33,599 nucleotides of DNA from Streptomyces sp. OR43 (GTDB taxonomy: Bacteria; Actinomycetota; Actinomycetes; Streptomycetales; Streptomycetaceae): the NCBI RefSeq assembly GCF_008042275.1, contig NZ_RDBK01000043.1, forward strand, positions 4,595,885-4,629,483. Direction: 5' to 3'. The position numbers were made by a program, and so were the translations under genes. Each line of letters begins with the position of its first letter. The stretch's first letter is position 1. Below the pieces are notes generated by a model. That model worked only from the letters and a program-made list of their open reading frames with translations, was not told the origin of the DNA and did no database searches. Shown here piece after piece: positions 1-8,406 of this stretch.

Positions 1-7
1 GCCCGCG

Positions 8-2383
8 GTGGTCCCGCCTCCGCCGTCGGCCGTGACGGAGCCCACCGCCCCGGCCCCCGCCGGTGACGGGGCCGTGGACCCCCGGCGCATCCGGCTCGTC
101 TTCGTCGGGCTGATGCTCACGCTCCTGCTCGCGGCGCTCGACCAGATGATCGTGGCGACGGCCCTCCCGAAGATCGTCGGTGAGCTGCACGGCCTGGAGA
201 AGATGTCCTGGGCGGTCACCGCCTATCTGCTCGCCTCGACCATCGGTCTCCCGATCTACGGCAAGCTCGGCGACCTCTTCGGCCGCAAGAGCGTCTTCCA
301 GTTCGCGATCGTCGTCTTCGTCGTCGGCTCAGCGCTGGCCGGCTGGTCGCGCACCATGGACGAACTGATCGCCTTCCGCGCCCTCCAGGGCGTCGGCGGC
401 GGCGGGCTGATGATCGGCGTCCAGGCGATCATCGCCGACGTCGTACCGCCCCGGGAGCGCGGCCGGTTCATGGGGCTCATCGGTGCGGCCTTCGGACTCG
501 CGTCCGTGGCGGGCCCGTTGCTCGGCGGCTTCTTCACCGACCACGCCTCCTGGCGCTGGTGCTTCTACATCAACGTGCCGTTCGGCCTGGTGACCTTCGT
601 CGTCATCACCGTCGTGCTGAAGCTGCCCAAGCCCACCGTCCGGCCCCGGCTCGACATCCTCGGCGCCGTGCTGCTGGCCGCCGCGTCCACCTGCCTCGTC
701 CTGCTGACCAGTTGGGGCGGCACGGAGTACGCCTGGGGGTCGGGCACCATTCTCGGGCTGGCCGCCGGAGCTGCCGGAACGACTCTGCTGTTCCTCGCCG
801 TCGAGTACCGGGCGCCCGAACCGATCATCCCGCTGCGGCTGTTCCGCGACTCGATCTTCAACGTCACCGCCCTGGTCGGCGCGGTCGTCGGCGTGGCGCT
901 GTTCGGCGCCGCCAGCTATCTGCCGACCTTCCTGCAGATGGTCGACGGCGCCACCGCCACGGAATCCGGGCTGCTCATGCTCCCGATGATGGGCGGCATC
1001 GTCGGCGCCTCCGTCGTCTCCGGCCAGCTGATCTCCCGAACCGGCCGCTACCGGGTCTACCCGATCGCGGGCAGCGCCGTCTCGGCGGTGGGCATGTGGC
1101 TGCTGTCCCGGCTCGAAACCGACACCCCGCGCCTCGAATACAGCATCGCGCAGGCGGTCCTCGGCCTCGGCATCGGGCTGATCATGCCCGTGCTGGTGCT
1201 GGCCGTGCAGAACTCCGTACGCCCCGCCGACCTCGGCACCGCCACCAGTGCCAACAACTACTTCCGGCAGATCGGCGGCAGCGTCGGAGCCGCCGTGTTC
1301 GGCACGCTCTTCGCCGGACGGCTGGCCGACGCGCTCGCCGTGCGGCTGCCCTCCGGGACCGGTCTGCCCGACCCGGAGTCGATCACCCCGCAGCTGGTCC
1401 ACGCGATGGAGCCCGCGCTGCGTGACGCCTACATCCAGGCGTACGCCGACGCGATGCCCCGGATCTTCCTCTACCTCGTGCCGGTCCTCGTGCTCGGCCT
1501 GTTCTTCGCCTTCTTCCTCAAGGAGAAACCGCTGGTGTCCCACCACAGCCCCGAAACCGCAGCCGAACCCGCGACCATCCCCTCAGCCCGCACCGACCCC
1601 GCCGCGCCCACCGCCGGCTACCTCTCCGGAGTGCCGGTCTGCGGCAGCGTCCAGCATCCCGACGGTACGAAGGTCCCGCGCGCCGCCCTCACCCTCATCG
1701 ACGTCCAGGGACAGCAGGTCGGCAGAGGCGCCAGTGGGGACGAGGGACGGTACGCGCTGAGCGTGCCCGGGGCCGGTTCGTACGTGCTCATCGCCGCCGC
1801 GGGCGGCCACCAGCCGCAGGCCGTCAGCGTCACGGTCGGCGAACGGCCGGTGGAACTGGACGTGGTGCTCGGCGGCGCCGGACGGCTGGCCGGGACCGTC
1901 GTGACCGCGGACGGTGTGCCCGTACGCGACGCGGCCGTCACCCTGACCGACGTACGCGGCGAGGTCGTCGCCTCCACCCGCAGCGGGCGCGAGGGCGGGT
2001 ACGTGATCACGGAACTGGTCGCCGGCGAGTACACCCTCGCCGCCTCCGCACCCGCCTTCCGGCCCGCCGCGCTTCCGGTCAGCGTGCAGGCGGCCAGGGA
2101 GACCCGGCAGGACATCGAACTGGCCGGCGGCGCCGTGCTGCGCGGGATCGTCCGGGCCAGTGGCGGGCGGCCCGTCGAGGACGCCCGGGTGACGCTCCTG
2201 GACGCGGCGGGCAACGTGGTCGACACGCTGACCACCGGCCCCGACGGCTCGTTCCGCTTCGTGGACCTGTCCACGGGCGAGTACACCGTGATCGCCGCCG
2301 GCTATCCGCCGGTCGCCACCGTGCTCCAGGTCGCGGGCGGCGGGCGCACCGAACGGGACCTCCAGCTGGGACACGAGGACTGA
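8..2383 (+). CDS. DHA2-family MFS drug exporter with three C-terminal CarboxypepD_reg-like repeats
   Basis: This is a proton-driven multidrug exporter of the EmrB/QacA (DHA2, 14-helix) type in the cytoplasmic membrane. The N-terminal helix carries LDQMIVATALP, the loop after helix 2 carries GKLGDLFGRK (motif A), and a GPLLGGFF stretch matches motif C. The membrane part ends near residue 503 with a helix followed by KEK. A Pro/Ala/Thr linker leads into three beta-rich repeats of about 75 residues (about 543-791), each with a G-x-V-x-x-x-D/G-G-x-P-V-x-x-A-x-V-T-L pattern typical of carboxypeptidase-regulatory-like sandwiches. Plain DHA2 proteins end near 500 residues, so this is a fusion. With 14 helices the repeats would face the cytoplasm. 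GTG at 8 is the first start in the window; GTG at 32 (TEPTAPAP) is an alternative, and an earlier start before the window cannot be excluded. The exported substrate is unknown. Confidence 0.93.
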   Translation: MVPPPPSAVTEPTAPAPAGDGAVDPRRIRLVFVGLMLTLLLAALDQMIVATALPKIVGELHGLEKMSWAVTAYLLASTIGLPIYGKLGDLFGRKSVFQFAIVVFVVGSALAGWSRTMDELIAFRALQGVGGGGLMIGVQAIIADVVPPRERGRFMGLIGAAFGLASVAGPLLGGFFTDHASWRWCFYINVPFGLVTFVVITVVLKLPKPTVRPRLDILGAVLLAAASTCLVLLTSWGGTEYAWGSGTILGLAAGAAGTTLLFLAVEYRAPEPIIPLRLFRDSIFNVTALVGAVVGVALFGAASYLPTFLQMVDGATATESGLLMLPMMGGIVGASVVSGQLISRTGRYRVYPIAGSAVSAVGMWLLSRLETDTPRLEYSIAQAVLGLGIGLIMPVLVLAVQNSVRPADLGTATSANNYFRQIGGSVGAAVFGTLFAGRLADALAVRLPSGTGLPDPESITPQLVHAMEPALRDAYIQAYADAMPRIFLYLVPVLVLGLFFAFFLKEKPLVSHHSPETAAEPATIPSARTDPAAPTAGYLSGVPVCGSVQHPDGTKVPRAALTLIDVQGQQVGRGASGDEGRYALSVPGAGSYVLIAAAGGHQPQAVSVTVGERPVELDVVLGGAGRLAGTVVTADGVPVRDAAVTLTDVRGEVVASTRSGREGGYVITELVAGEYTLAASAPAFRPAALPVSVQAARETRQDIELAGGAVLRGIVRASGGRPVEDARVTLLDAAGNVVDTLTTGPDGSFRFVDLSTGEYTVIAAGYPPVATVLQVAGGGRTERDLQLGHED

Positions 2384-2401
2384 CACACGGTGTTCCGTGT
2401 G
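2384..2401 (+). terminator. hairpin terminator after the MFS gene
   Basis: CACACGG and CCGTGTG form a perfect 7-bp stem with a TGTT loop directly after the stop codon. There is no T run, which is common in high-GC actinomycetes. Confidence 0.5.
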
Positions 2402-2433
2402 CCGTCCGGATCACGCGGGTACGCGGGGCGCAC

Positions 2434-2449
2434 CACCCCCTCGGGGGTG
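2434..2449. promoter_or_regulatory. GC-rich palindrome upstream of the SpoIIE phosphatase gene
   Basis: CACCCCC-TC-GGGGGTG is a perfect 7-bp inverted repeat in the 157-base gap between the exporter and the phosphatase, 91 bases before the phosphatase start. It could be a second terminator stem or an operator. The rest of the gap shows no clear promoter boxes. Confidence 0.35.
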
Positions 2450-2540
2450 ATTGTGCCGATGACCCGCGACACCGGTCGCGGGGCCGTACCGTGGACGCAC
2501 GCATCGCAGAACCTTGCGGTGGGGAAGGAGCCTTCCACCC

Positions 2541-4988
2541 ATGGACCTCGGTGTGCCGCCGCAGAGGACACCACAGCCGCACGACGCCGCGGCGGGCCGT
2601 GTGCCGCTCGCCGTGGTCGTCGTCGACGCGGACGGACTGGTATCGCACTGGTCGACCGGCGCGAGAAGACTCTTCGGGGTCTCCCGAAAGGATGCCGTCG
2701 GTTGTCCCGCGGAGGAACTCCTGCCGGTGACCGGGGCGTTACGGCGGCAGGGTGACCCGCTGCCGGACCGTGCGTACGCCGACTTCGGCCCCGAACTCGA
2801 CAGCTCCCTCAGCGGGAGCGTCGTCTACCCGGCGGCGGGCCGGGCCCGCGTGGACGAACCGGACCGCGGCCGCATCGACGTGCTGTGGTGGGCCTATCCG
2901 CTGGTCGGCCCGGGCCCGGAGCGGCTGCTCGTGCTCGCGGCGGACGCCGGGCCGCTGCGGGGCGGCGGGGAGGGCGAGGGGCAGGGAAGCGAGACGGTCG
3001 CCCCCGGGTTCGCCCTGCACACCGACTTCCCCGGCTACCGGGAACTCTCCTCGCGGCTGCCCGAGATCCTGCCCAGCATGAGCGTGCGGGAGGCCACCAG
3101 GATCATCTCCCAGGTACTCGAACTGGGCTATCCCGTACTGGAGTTCAGCCGGCACGACCGGATCCCGGTGACTCCCGACTGGGGTGCGCCGCAGCGGGCC
3201 GGCCGGCGTCACGCCGACGGCCTGCAGGCCCGCGCCGGGGATGCGCCCGTCCCGCACGCCGCGCCACGCCCCGAACTGGACCTCGAGTACGCTGCGGTCC
3301 GCGAGCGGCTGGAGTTCCTCAACGAGGTCAGCGGCCGCATCGGCACCTCCCTCGACCTGGAACGCACCATCCGCGAGGTCACCAGCGCCGCCGTCCCCCG
3401 CTTCACCGACTTCGCCGGTACGCATCTGCGCGCCGCGGTCCTGGCCGGCGAGGGCTTCCCCGAAGGGCCGCCCGACGTCACGACGATCTGGCACCGCGTC
3501 TGGGTCGAGCACAACGACGAACCCGGCCGCTGGGACGACACCGTGCCCGTCGGCGAATCCATCGCCTTCCCCGAACACACCCCGTTCTTCCAGTGCATGG
3601 TCACCGGCGAGCCCGTGATCGTGCCCTACGTCAGCGAGGAGTTGAGCAACCGGATCTCGGGCGAGTTCGAGAAGCGCGACCTCCGGCCCCTCATCACGCA
3701 CCGCTCGCTGCTCATCGTCCCGCTCAAGGCCCGTGACGTGGTGCTCGGTTTCATGGTGCTGATGCGCCGCCCCGGCCGCGAACCCTTCGACGACATGGAC
3801 CGCACCACCGGCGCCGAACTCGCCGCCCGGGCCGGGCTCGTCCTCGACAACGCCCGCATGTACACATACCAGGAGAACGTCGCCGAGACCCTCCAGGACA
3901 GCATGCTGCCGCAGATCGAACCCCGCATGGCCGGCTGCGACATCGCCACCCGCTACCTGCCCGGCGCCCGGCTGGGCAGGGTCGGCGGTGACTGGTTCGA
4001 CTCGGTGAAACTGCCCGGCTCCCGGACCGCGCTCGTCGTCGGCGACGTCATGGGCCACGGACTCAACTCCGCTGCCATGATGGGTCAGTTGCGGACCGCC
4101 GTGCTGACCATGGCCACCATGGAGATGCCTCCCGCCCAACTGCTCCGCAACCTCGACGACCTGGCCCGGCGGCTCGGTGAGCAGTACCTCGCGACCTGCC
4201 TCTACGCGGTCTACGACCCGATCCGCTCCGAGCTCCAGATCGCCAACGCCGGGCACATTCCGCCCGTACTGGTGCGGGCGGAGGACGGCCGGGCGGAACT
4301 GCTCGACCTGCCGACCGGAGCCCCGGTCGGCGTCGGCGGGGTCGCGTTCGAGACCGCCACCGTGCGGGTGCGCCCCGGCGACAGGCTGGTGCTCTGCACC
4401 GACGGCCTGGTCGAGGTGCGCGGCCAGGACATCGGTGCGGGGCTGGCCGCCCTCTGTGCCTCGGCCGCCCATCCCGCCGCGTCGATGGACGACGCCTGCG
4501 ACACGATCATCCGGGCCCTGAACCCCCGGGGCGGCCGCAAGGACGACGTGGCCCTGCTGATGGCCCGGCTGAACGGAATCCCGGACGGCGACGTCGCCGC
4601 ATGGCAACTGGCCCTGGACCCGCGCGAGGTGGCCCGGGCCCGCCGGCTGGTCCACGGCCGGCTCCTCGACTGGGACCTGCCCGACGCGGTGGAGGCGGCC
4701 GAACTGATGGTCAGCGAGCTCGTCACCAACGCCGTCAAGTACGGCCGGACCCATCACATCGGACTCCGGCTGGTGCGCACCAACGCCCTGCTCTGCGAGG
4801 TCACCGACGACGAGCCCGCCCCGGCCACGCTGCTCGACGCGGCCGCGGACGACGAGTCCGGCCGCGGGCTGGTCCTGGTCAGCAGCCTCGCCCGGGAATG
4901 GGGCACGAGCACCACGGCGCGCGGCAAGACCGTCTGGTTCGAGCTGGCCCTGTCCCGCCTCCCGCGCCCCCGGCCGAACGCGTGGTGA
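2541..4988 (+). CDS. PAS/GAF/SpoIIE phosphatase fused to an anti-sigma-type HATPase
   Basis: A cytoplasmic signalling protein of 815 residues. The order is a PAS-like sensor (about 20-65), a GAF domain (about 245-430), a PP2C/SpoIIE phosphatase (about 455-675) and an RsbW-like HATPase_c (about 685-805). Phosphatase metal ligands are visible: D484 in GGDWFD, D502 in GDVMGHG, D621 in CTDG and D668/D669 in KDD. The kinase has an N-box (ELVTN, N730) and a GRGL box (774-777). Known relatives dephosphorylate anti-sigma-factor antagonists while the HATPase acts as an anti-sigma kinase. ATG at 2541 is preferred because GGGGAAGGAG at 2521-2530 sits 10 bases upstream; TTG at 2514 would add nine residues. 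Codon 67 (2739-2741) is TTA, the rare bldA-dependent leucine codon of Streptomyces, and the only in-frame TTA I found in the window. No partner sigma or antagonist gene is adjacent. Confidence 0.92.
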   Translation: MDLGVPPQRTPQPHDAAAGRVPLAVVVVDADGLVSHWSTGARRLFGVSRKDAVGCPAEELLPVTGALRRQGDPLPDRAYADFGPELDSSLSGSVVYPAAGRARVDEPDRGRIDVLWWAYPLVGPGPERLLVLAADAGPLRGGGEGEGQGSETVAPGFALHTDFPGYRELSSRLPEILPSMSVREATRIISQVLELGYPVLEFSRHDRIPVTPDWGAPQRAGRRHADGLQARAGDAPVPHAAPRPELDLEYAAVRERLEFLNEVSGRIGTSLDLERTIREVTSAAVPRFTDFAGTHLRAAVLAGEGFPEGPPDVTTIWHRVWVEHNDEPGRWDDTVPVGESIAFPEHTPFFQCMVTGEPVIVPYVSEELSNRISGEFEKRDLRPLITHRSLLIVPLKARDVVLGFMVLMRRPGREPFDDMDRTTGAELAARAGLVLDNARMYTYQENVAETLQDSMLPQIEPRMAGCDIATRYLPGARLGRVGGDWFDSVKLPGSRTALVVGDVMGHGLNSAAMMGQLRTAVLTMATMEMPPAQLLRNLDDLARRLGEQYLATCLYAVYDPIRSELQIANAGHIPPVLVRAEDGRAELLDLPTGAPVGVGGVAFETATVRVRPGDRLVLCTDGLVEVRGQDIGAGLAALCASAAHPAASMDDACDTIIRALNPRGGRKDDVALLMARLNGIPDGDVAAWQLALDPREVARARRLVHGRLLDWDLPDAVEAAELMVSELVTNAVKYGRTHHIGLRLVRTNALLCEVTDDEPAPATLLDAAADDESGRGLVLVSSLAREWGTSTTARGKTVWFELALSRLPRPRPNAW

Positions 4989-4990
4989 AG

Positions 4991-5039
4991 GACGTTCACC
5001 GGGGCCGTTGATGTGGTGCGCACCCTTGCCCCGGACGTC
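4991..5039 (+). terminator. interrupted hairpin after the SpoIIE phosphatase gene
   Basis: Outer arms GACGT (4991-4995) and ACGTC (5035-5039) flank CCGGGGC (4999-5005) and GCCCCGG (5028-5034). The loop holds a further palindrome, GGTGCGCACC (5015-5024). It lies between the phosphatase stop and the methyltransferase start, so it may act as terminator or attenuator. Confidence 0.4.
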
Positions 5040-5100
5040 GCGGGGCGGTAGTCCGGTGCTGAGCGAAATGGGCTCGGTACGACCGGACTTGGGAGTGCGC

Positions 5101-5820
5101 ATGGATGTGTCACAGCGATACCGTGAGTCGTGGGAGGGGTTCTGGGCCGCCACCTCGGACGAACCCGGCGAGGCGATCTGGGACGCCGATCCCTCGCTGA
5201 GCGCCGCACCGCACAGTGAGCTGCTCCTGCCGTACGCCGACCCCGCGCTGCCCGTGGTCGACCTCGGCTGCGGAAACGGCACCCAGACCCGCTACCTGGC
5301 CACCCGGTTCGCCCGTGCCATCGGCGTGGACCTCTCGCACGCGGCGATAGGCCACGCACGGCGGGCGGACCCCGCAGGCGTCGCAGAGTTCGTCCAGCTG
5401 GACCTCGTCGACGGTGACGCGGTGCGTGCCCTGCACGAGCGGATCGGCGATACGAACGTGTACATGCGGGCGGTTATCCACCAGAGCGAGCCCGAGGCCA
5501 GGCCCGCGGTCGCGGCGGCCGTGGCGACCCTGCTGGGGAACCGGGGCCGGGCGTTCGTCGCCGAACTGACCCCGGCCTCCCAGGACGTGCTGCGGCGGGC
5601 GGCGCAGGGCCCGGACGGTCCGCCCAAGAAGCTGCGGCGGGTCTTCGACCACGGGCTGAAACCGGCGAGCGCCACCGAGGAGGAGGTGCCGCAGGTGCTG
5701 CGGGCGGCCGGGCTCGTCACCCTGGACAGCGGGGACACGGCACTGCCGCAGACCGAGTACCTGCCCGACGGAACCCGGATCGACCTGCCGGCACGGTGGT
5801 TCGTCCTGGCCGCCCGCTGA
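5101..5820 (+). CDS. class I SAM-dependent methyltransferase
   Basis: A 239-residue cytoplasmic methyltransferase with a Rossmann-type SAM site. Motif I is VVDLGCGNGT at about 52-61, followed by an acidic strand end (GVDLS) and a VQLDLVDGDA segment that fits motif II. The length is normal for a class I small-molecule methyltransferase. ATG at 5101 is chosen because GGGAG at 5091-5095 lies five bases upstream and because earlier in-frame codons look like non-coding sequence. The methyl acceptor cannot be read from the sequence. The gene stands alone: a hairpin lies before it, and the convergent lysR gene lies after the next terminator. Confidence 0.88.
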   Translation: MDVSQRYRESWEGFWAATSDEPGEAIWDADPSLSAAPHSELLLPYADPALPVVDLGCGNGTQTRYLATRFARAIGVDLSHAAIGHARRADPAGVAEFVQLDLVDGDAVRALHERIGDTNVYMRAVIHQSEPEARPAVAAAVATLLGNRGRAFVAELTPASQDVLRRAAQGPDGPPKKLRRVFDHGLKPASATEEEVPQVLRAAGLVTLDSGDTALPQTEYLPDGTRIDLPARWFVLAAR

Positions 5821-5831
5821 CCGGGCGCGCC

Positions 5832-5864
5832 CCGGCCCCGGGCGGGTCATCCGTCCGGGGCCGG
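5832..5864. terminator. bidirectional terminator between methyltransferase and lysR
   Basis: CCGGCCCCGG (5832-5841) and CCGGGGCCGG (5855-5864) form a perfect 10-bp stem with a 13-base loop, placed between two converging genes. Confidence 0.6.
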
Positions 5865-5937
5865 TGGCGTCGTTCACGGCAGCAGCGGGGGCAGGACGGG
5901 GCGTTCGCCGAGGCGCTGAGCGGCCGGCCGGCGCGCC

Positions 5938-6828
5938 TCAGTGCCCGGTTCCCTCCCGTACGAGCGCCATCAGCGCCCGTGCTCCCGGGCTCAGCGCCTG
6001 AGCGGCGGGCAGCACCACCACGCTCTCGTAGTACGGCTGGTCCGCCCCGTCGAGGGCCACCGCCACCAGGCACGCGGCCTCGGGCTTGCGTGAGAAGTGG
6101 TGCGGAACCACCGCGATGCCGAGTCCCTCGCGCACGAGCTCCAGCAGGGTGTGGACGTCGTTGACCTCCAGTGCCACCGTGCGGCGCACCCGGGCGGCCG
6201 CGAACGCCTCGTCGGCCGCACGGCGCGGCCCGAAGTCCGGATGGAAGTCGATGAACGCCTCGCCGGCCAGCTCATCCCATCCGGCCCGGTCCGCCGGAGC
6301 CAGCCGGTGACCGGGCGCGCACAGCAGGACCATCGGCTCACGAGCCAGCGGGACCAGCTCGCCACGCCACTCCACGGGGGAGACCGTGGCCGCGAAGGCG
6401 ATGTCCAGCCGGCCGGCGGCCACCCCGTCGACCAGGTTCGTCGTCCCCTCCTGGCGGAGCCGGATCTCCATGTGCGGGTGCTCGCGGTGGAAGGCGGCGA
6501 GCAGCCGCGGCAGATTCAGCCCGGCCACGCACTGCTCCACGCCCACCGACAGGGTCCCGCGCAGCAGTCCCCGTACGGCGTCGACGGCGTCCTTCGCCGC
6601 CCGTGCGCCCGCCAGGGTGCGTTCCGCCTCCACCAGCAGGGCGCGTCCGGCCTCGGTCAGCCGCACACTGCGGGTCGTCCTGCTGAACAGCGGCGTCCGC
6701 AGCTCCTGCTCCAGGGCCCGGACGGAGGCGGACAGGCCGGACTGCGACACGGCGACGCGCTCGGCGGCCCGGGTGAAATGCTGTTCCTGGGCGACGGCGA
6801 CGAAATGTTCCAGCTGGCGCAACTCCAT
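5938..6828 (-). CDS. LysR-family transcriptional regulator
   Basis: A 296-residue DNA-binding regulator of ordinary LysR length. The first 60 residues (MELRQLEHFVAVAQEQHFTR onward) form the winged helix-turn-helix, with AAERVAVSQSGLSASVRALE as the recognition region. The remainder is the two-lobed effector-binding domain. It is divergent from the aldo/keto reductase at 6958, with 129 bases between the starts, so it most likely controls that gene and itself. Reading continues upstream on this strand, but residues before MELRQ are not LysR-like. No ribosome binding site precedes the ATG; a TATATT box lies eight bases before it, so the message may be leaderless. The inducer is unknown. Confidence 0.93.
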   Translation of the reverse strand: MELRQLEHFVAVAQEQHFTRAAERVAVSQSGLSASVRALEQELRTPLFSRTTRSVRLTEAGRALLVEAERTLAGARAAKDAVDAVRGLLRGTLSVGVEQCVAGLNLPRLLAAFHREHPHMEIRLRQEGTTNLVDGVAAGRLDIAFAATVSPVEWRGELVPLAREPMVLLCAPGHRLAPADRAGWDELAGEAFIDFHPDFGPRRAADEAFAAARVRRTVALEVNDVHTLLELVREGLGIAVVPHHFSRKPEAACLVAVALDGADQPYYESVVVLPAAQALSPGARALMALVREGTGH

Positions 6829-6957
6829 GATTGAGAAATATAGGTGCTGAATCCCAGCGGAATCTCCTGTTGGACTGCTGGATCGTTGTGCGCGAGCCTG
6901 GACCCCGCACGTCGTACCCCGTCGTGAACCGGAACGATCTCTCCCGTGGAGCCCCGC
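6829..6957. promoter_or_regulatory. divergent lysR / aldo-keto reductase control region
   Basis: ATTGAG-N11-CTGAAT (6830-6852) is an imperfect dyad with the 11-base spacing typical of LysR sites, right at the lysR start. It overlaps a TATATT box (complement of 6837-6842) that could serve as the lysR -10. For the reductase, GTGGAG at 6946-6951 is the ribosome binding site. The assignment is by position and spacing only. Confidence 0.4.
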
Positions 6958-7959
6958 ATGTACATCCCGTCCGCCGGCCGCTACCAGGACATGCCGTACC
7001 GGCGCACCGGGCGCAGCGGTCTGAAGCTGCCCGCCCTCTCGCTCGGTCTGTGGCACAACTTCGGCGGTGACCGGACACCGGAGTCGCAGGGGCAGATCCT
7101 CCGCCGGGCGTTCGACCTCGGCATCACCCACTTCGACCTGGCCAACAACTACGGACCGCCGCCCGGCTCCGCCGAGAGTGCGATGGGCCGCTCGCTGGCG
7201 ACGGACTTCGCCCGGCACCGCGACGAGATCATCGTGTCCACCAAGGCCGGCTACCTGATGTGGGACGGCCCGTACGGGGAGTGGGGCTCGCGCAAGAACC
7301 TGCTGTCCTCGCTGGACCAGAGCCTCGGCCGCCTCGGCCTCGACTACGTCGACATCTTCTACTCCCACCGGCCCGACCCCGAGACCCCGCTCGAGGAGAC
7401 GATGGGGGCGCTCCACTCGGCGGTGCGGCAGGGCAAGGCGCTCTATGTCGGCATCTCCAACTACTCGGCCGAGCAGACGAGGCAGGCCGCCCGGATCCTG
7501 AAGGACCTCGGCACCCCGCTGCTCATCCACCAGCCGCGCTACTCGATGCTGGACCGCTGGGTCGAGGACGGTCTGCTCACGGCCCTGGACGAGCTGGGGG
7601 TCGGCTCCATCGCCTACTCGCCGCTGGAGCAGGGCATCCTCTCGGACCGCTACCTCCGCGGCATCCCGGAGGGCTCACGGGCGGCGGGCAGCAGCCCGTT
7701 CCTGTCGGCCGACTCGGTCACGCCCGAACTGGTCGGCCGCCTCCGCGAACTGGACCAACTGGCCTCCGCGCGCGGCCAGTCGCTGGCCCAGATGGCACTG
7801 GCCTGGGTGCTGCGCGGCGGCCGGGTCACCTCCGCGGTGGTCGGCGCGAGCAGCGTCGCGCAGCTGGAGAACAGCGTCGAGGCGATCCGCAACCTGGAGT
7901 TCGGCGACAAGGAACTCGCCAGGATCGAGAAGCTGTTGAAGGGCGCGAAGCGCCGCTGA
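6958..7959 (+). CDS. aldo/keto reductase, YghZ/L-glyceraldehyde-3-phosphate reductase type
   Basis: An NADPH-dependent carbonyl reductase of 333 residues with a TIM-barrel fold. The catalytic tetrad is visible: D60 (FDLANNYG), Y65, K96 (STKAG) and H137 (YSHR). The N-terminus MYIPSAGRY...MPYRRTGRSGLKLP and the GLWHNFG segment are characteristic of the E. coli YghZ (Gpr) branch, which reduces L-glyceraldehyde 3-phosphate and methylglyoxal-like aldehydes. ATG at 6958 is preferred over GTG at 6946 because GTGGAG is six bases upstream and the family N-terminus begins there. Regulation is probably by the divergent LysR. A hairpin terminator follows seven bases after the stop. The subfamily call is strong; the physiological aldehyde is inferred. 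Confidence 0.93.
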   Translation: MYIPSAGRYQDMPYRRTGRSGLKLPALSLGLWHNFGGDRTPESQGQILRRAFDLGITHFDLANNYGPPPGSAESAMGRSLATDFARHRDEIIVSTKAGYLMWDGPYGEWGSRKNLLSSLDQSLGRLGLDYVDIFYSHRPDPETPLEETMGALHSAVRQGKALYVGISNYSAEQTRQAARILKDLGTPLLIHQPRYSMLDRWVEDGLLTALDELGVGSIAYSPLEQGILSDRYLRGIPEGSRAAGSSPFLSADSVTPELVGRLRELDQLASARGQSLAQMALAWVLRGGRVTSAVVGASSVAQLENSVEAIRNLEFGDKELARIEKLLKGAKRR

Positions 7960-7965
7960 ACCACG

Positions 7966-8006
7966 AAAGGGGCCGGCACCTCCGCCTTGCGGGGTGCCGG
8001 CCCTTT
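7966..8006 (+). terminator. strong hairpin terminator after the aldo/keto reductase
   Basis: GGCCGGCACC (7971-7980) pairs with GGTGCCGGCC (7993-8002). The stem extends through AAAGG on the left and CTTT on the right with one bulged G. It may also serve the convergent arsR gene. Confidence 0.75.
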
Positions 8007-8039
8007 GCGTGCTGCTGCTGCCCCGTGCGGGCGGCCGTG

Positions 8040-8381
8040 TCAGGCGTCGTCCGCACGGAGCAGCAGGTGCAGGAGGCCCGGGAAGCGGGCCTCGAACTCC
8101 TCGCGGCGCAGGCGGTTGACCCGTTTGGCGCCCATGTCGCGCTGTTCCACCAGGCCCGCCCCGCGCAGCACCGAGAAGTGATGGCTGAGTGCGGCCTTGC
8201 CGACCGGCACGTCGAAGCTGCCGCAGCTGCGCGTCCAGTCCTCGGAGCCCGCCAGTTCCCGGACCAGCTGGAGACGGACGGGGTCGGCCACCGCGGACAG
8301 GGCGTCGAGGACCGAGACCTCCGCGGGGTCCGTGTGCACCGGCGCCGCGCGATGTCCGCTGCCCGCGGGCTGGTTGGGCAT
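8040..8381 (-). CDS. ArsR-family winged-helix repressor
   Basis: A 113-residue small repressor. ALSAVADPVRLQLVRELAG is helix 1-2 of the ArsR fold, and KAALSHHFSVLRGAGLVEQR is the recognition helix and wing. The classic ELCVCDL metal site is absent; the only cysteine is C53, so it is probably not a metal sensor, and a thiol or ligand response is possible. It is divergent from the oxidoreductase at 8486, and the 104-base gap holds repeated GAGTGTTCG elements that are likely its operators. AGGAG lies a short distance upstream of the ATG on this strand. The N-terminal 20 residues look unstructured. Confidence 0.92.
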   Translation of the reverse strand: MPNQPAGSGHRAAPVHTDPAEVSVLDALSAVADPVRLQLVRELAGSEDWTRSCGSFDVPVGKAALSHHFSVLRGAGLVEQRDMGAKRVNRLRREEFEARFPGLLHLLLRADDA

Positions 8382-8406
8382 GTTCCGCTCCTCGCGTCCG
8401 TGACCC

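Noticed and set aside
2739..5282. An 847-codon open frame on the minus strand opposite the phosphatase gene
   Set aside because: It mirrors the codon structure of a well-supported gene on the plus strand, has no recognisable domain, and is rich in low-complexity Gly/Asp/Gln/His, as expected of antisense frames in high-GC DNA.
5821..5937. A possible small gene between methyltransferase and lysR
   Set aside because: The 117-base gap holds a 10-bp stem terminator and no start with a ribosome binding site.
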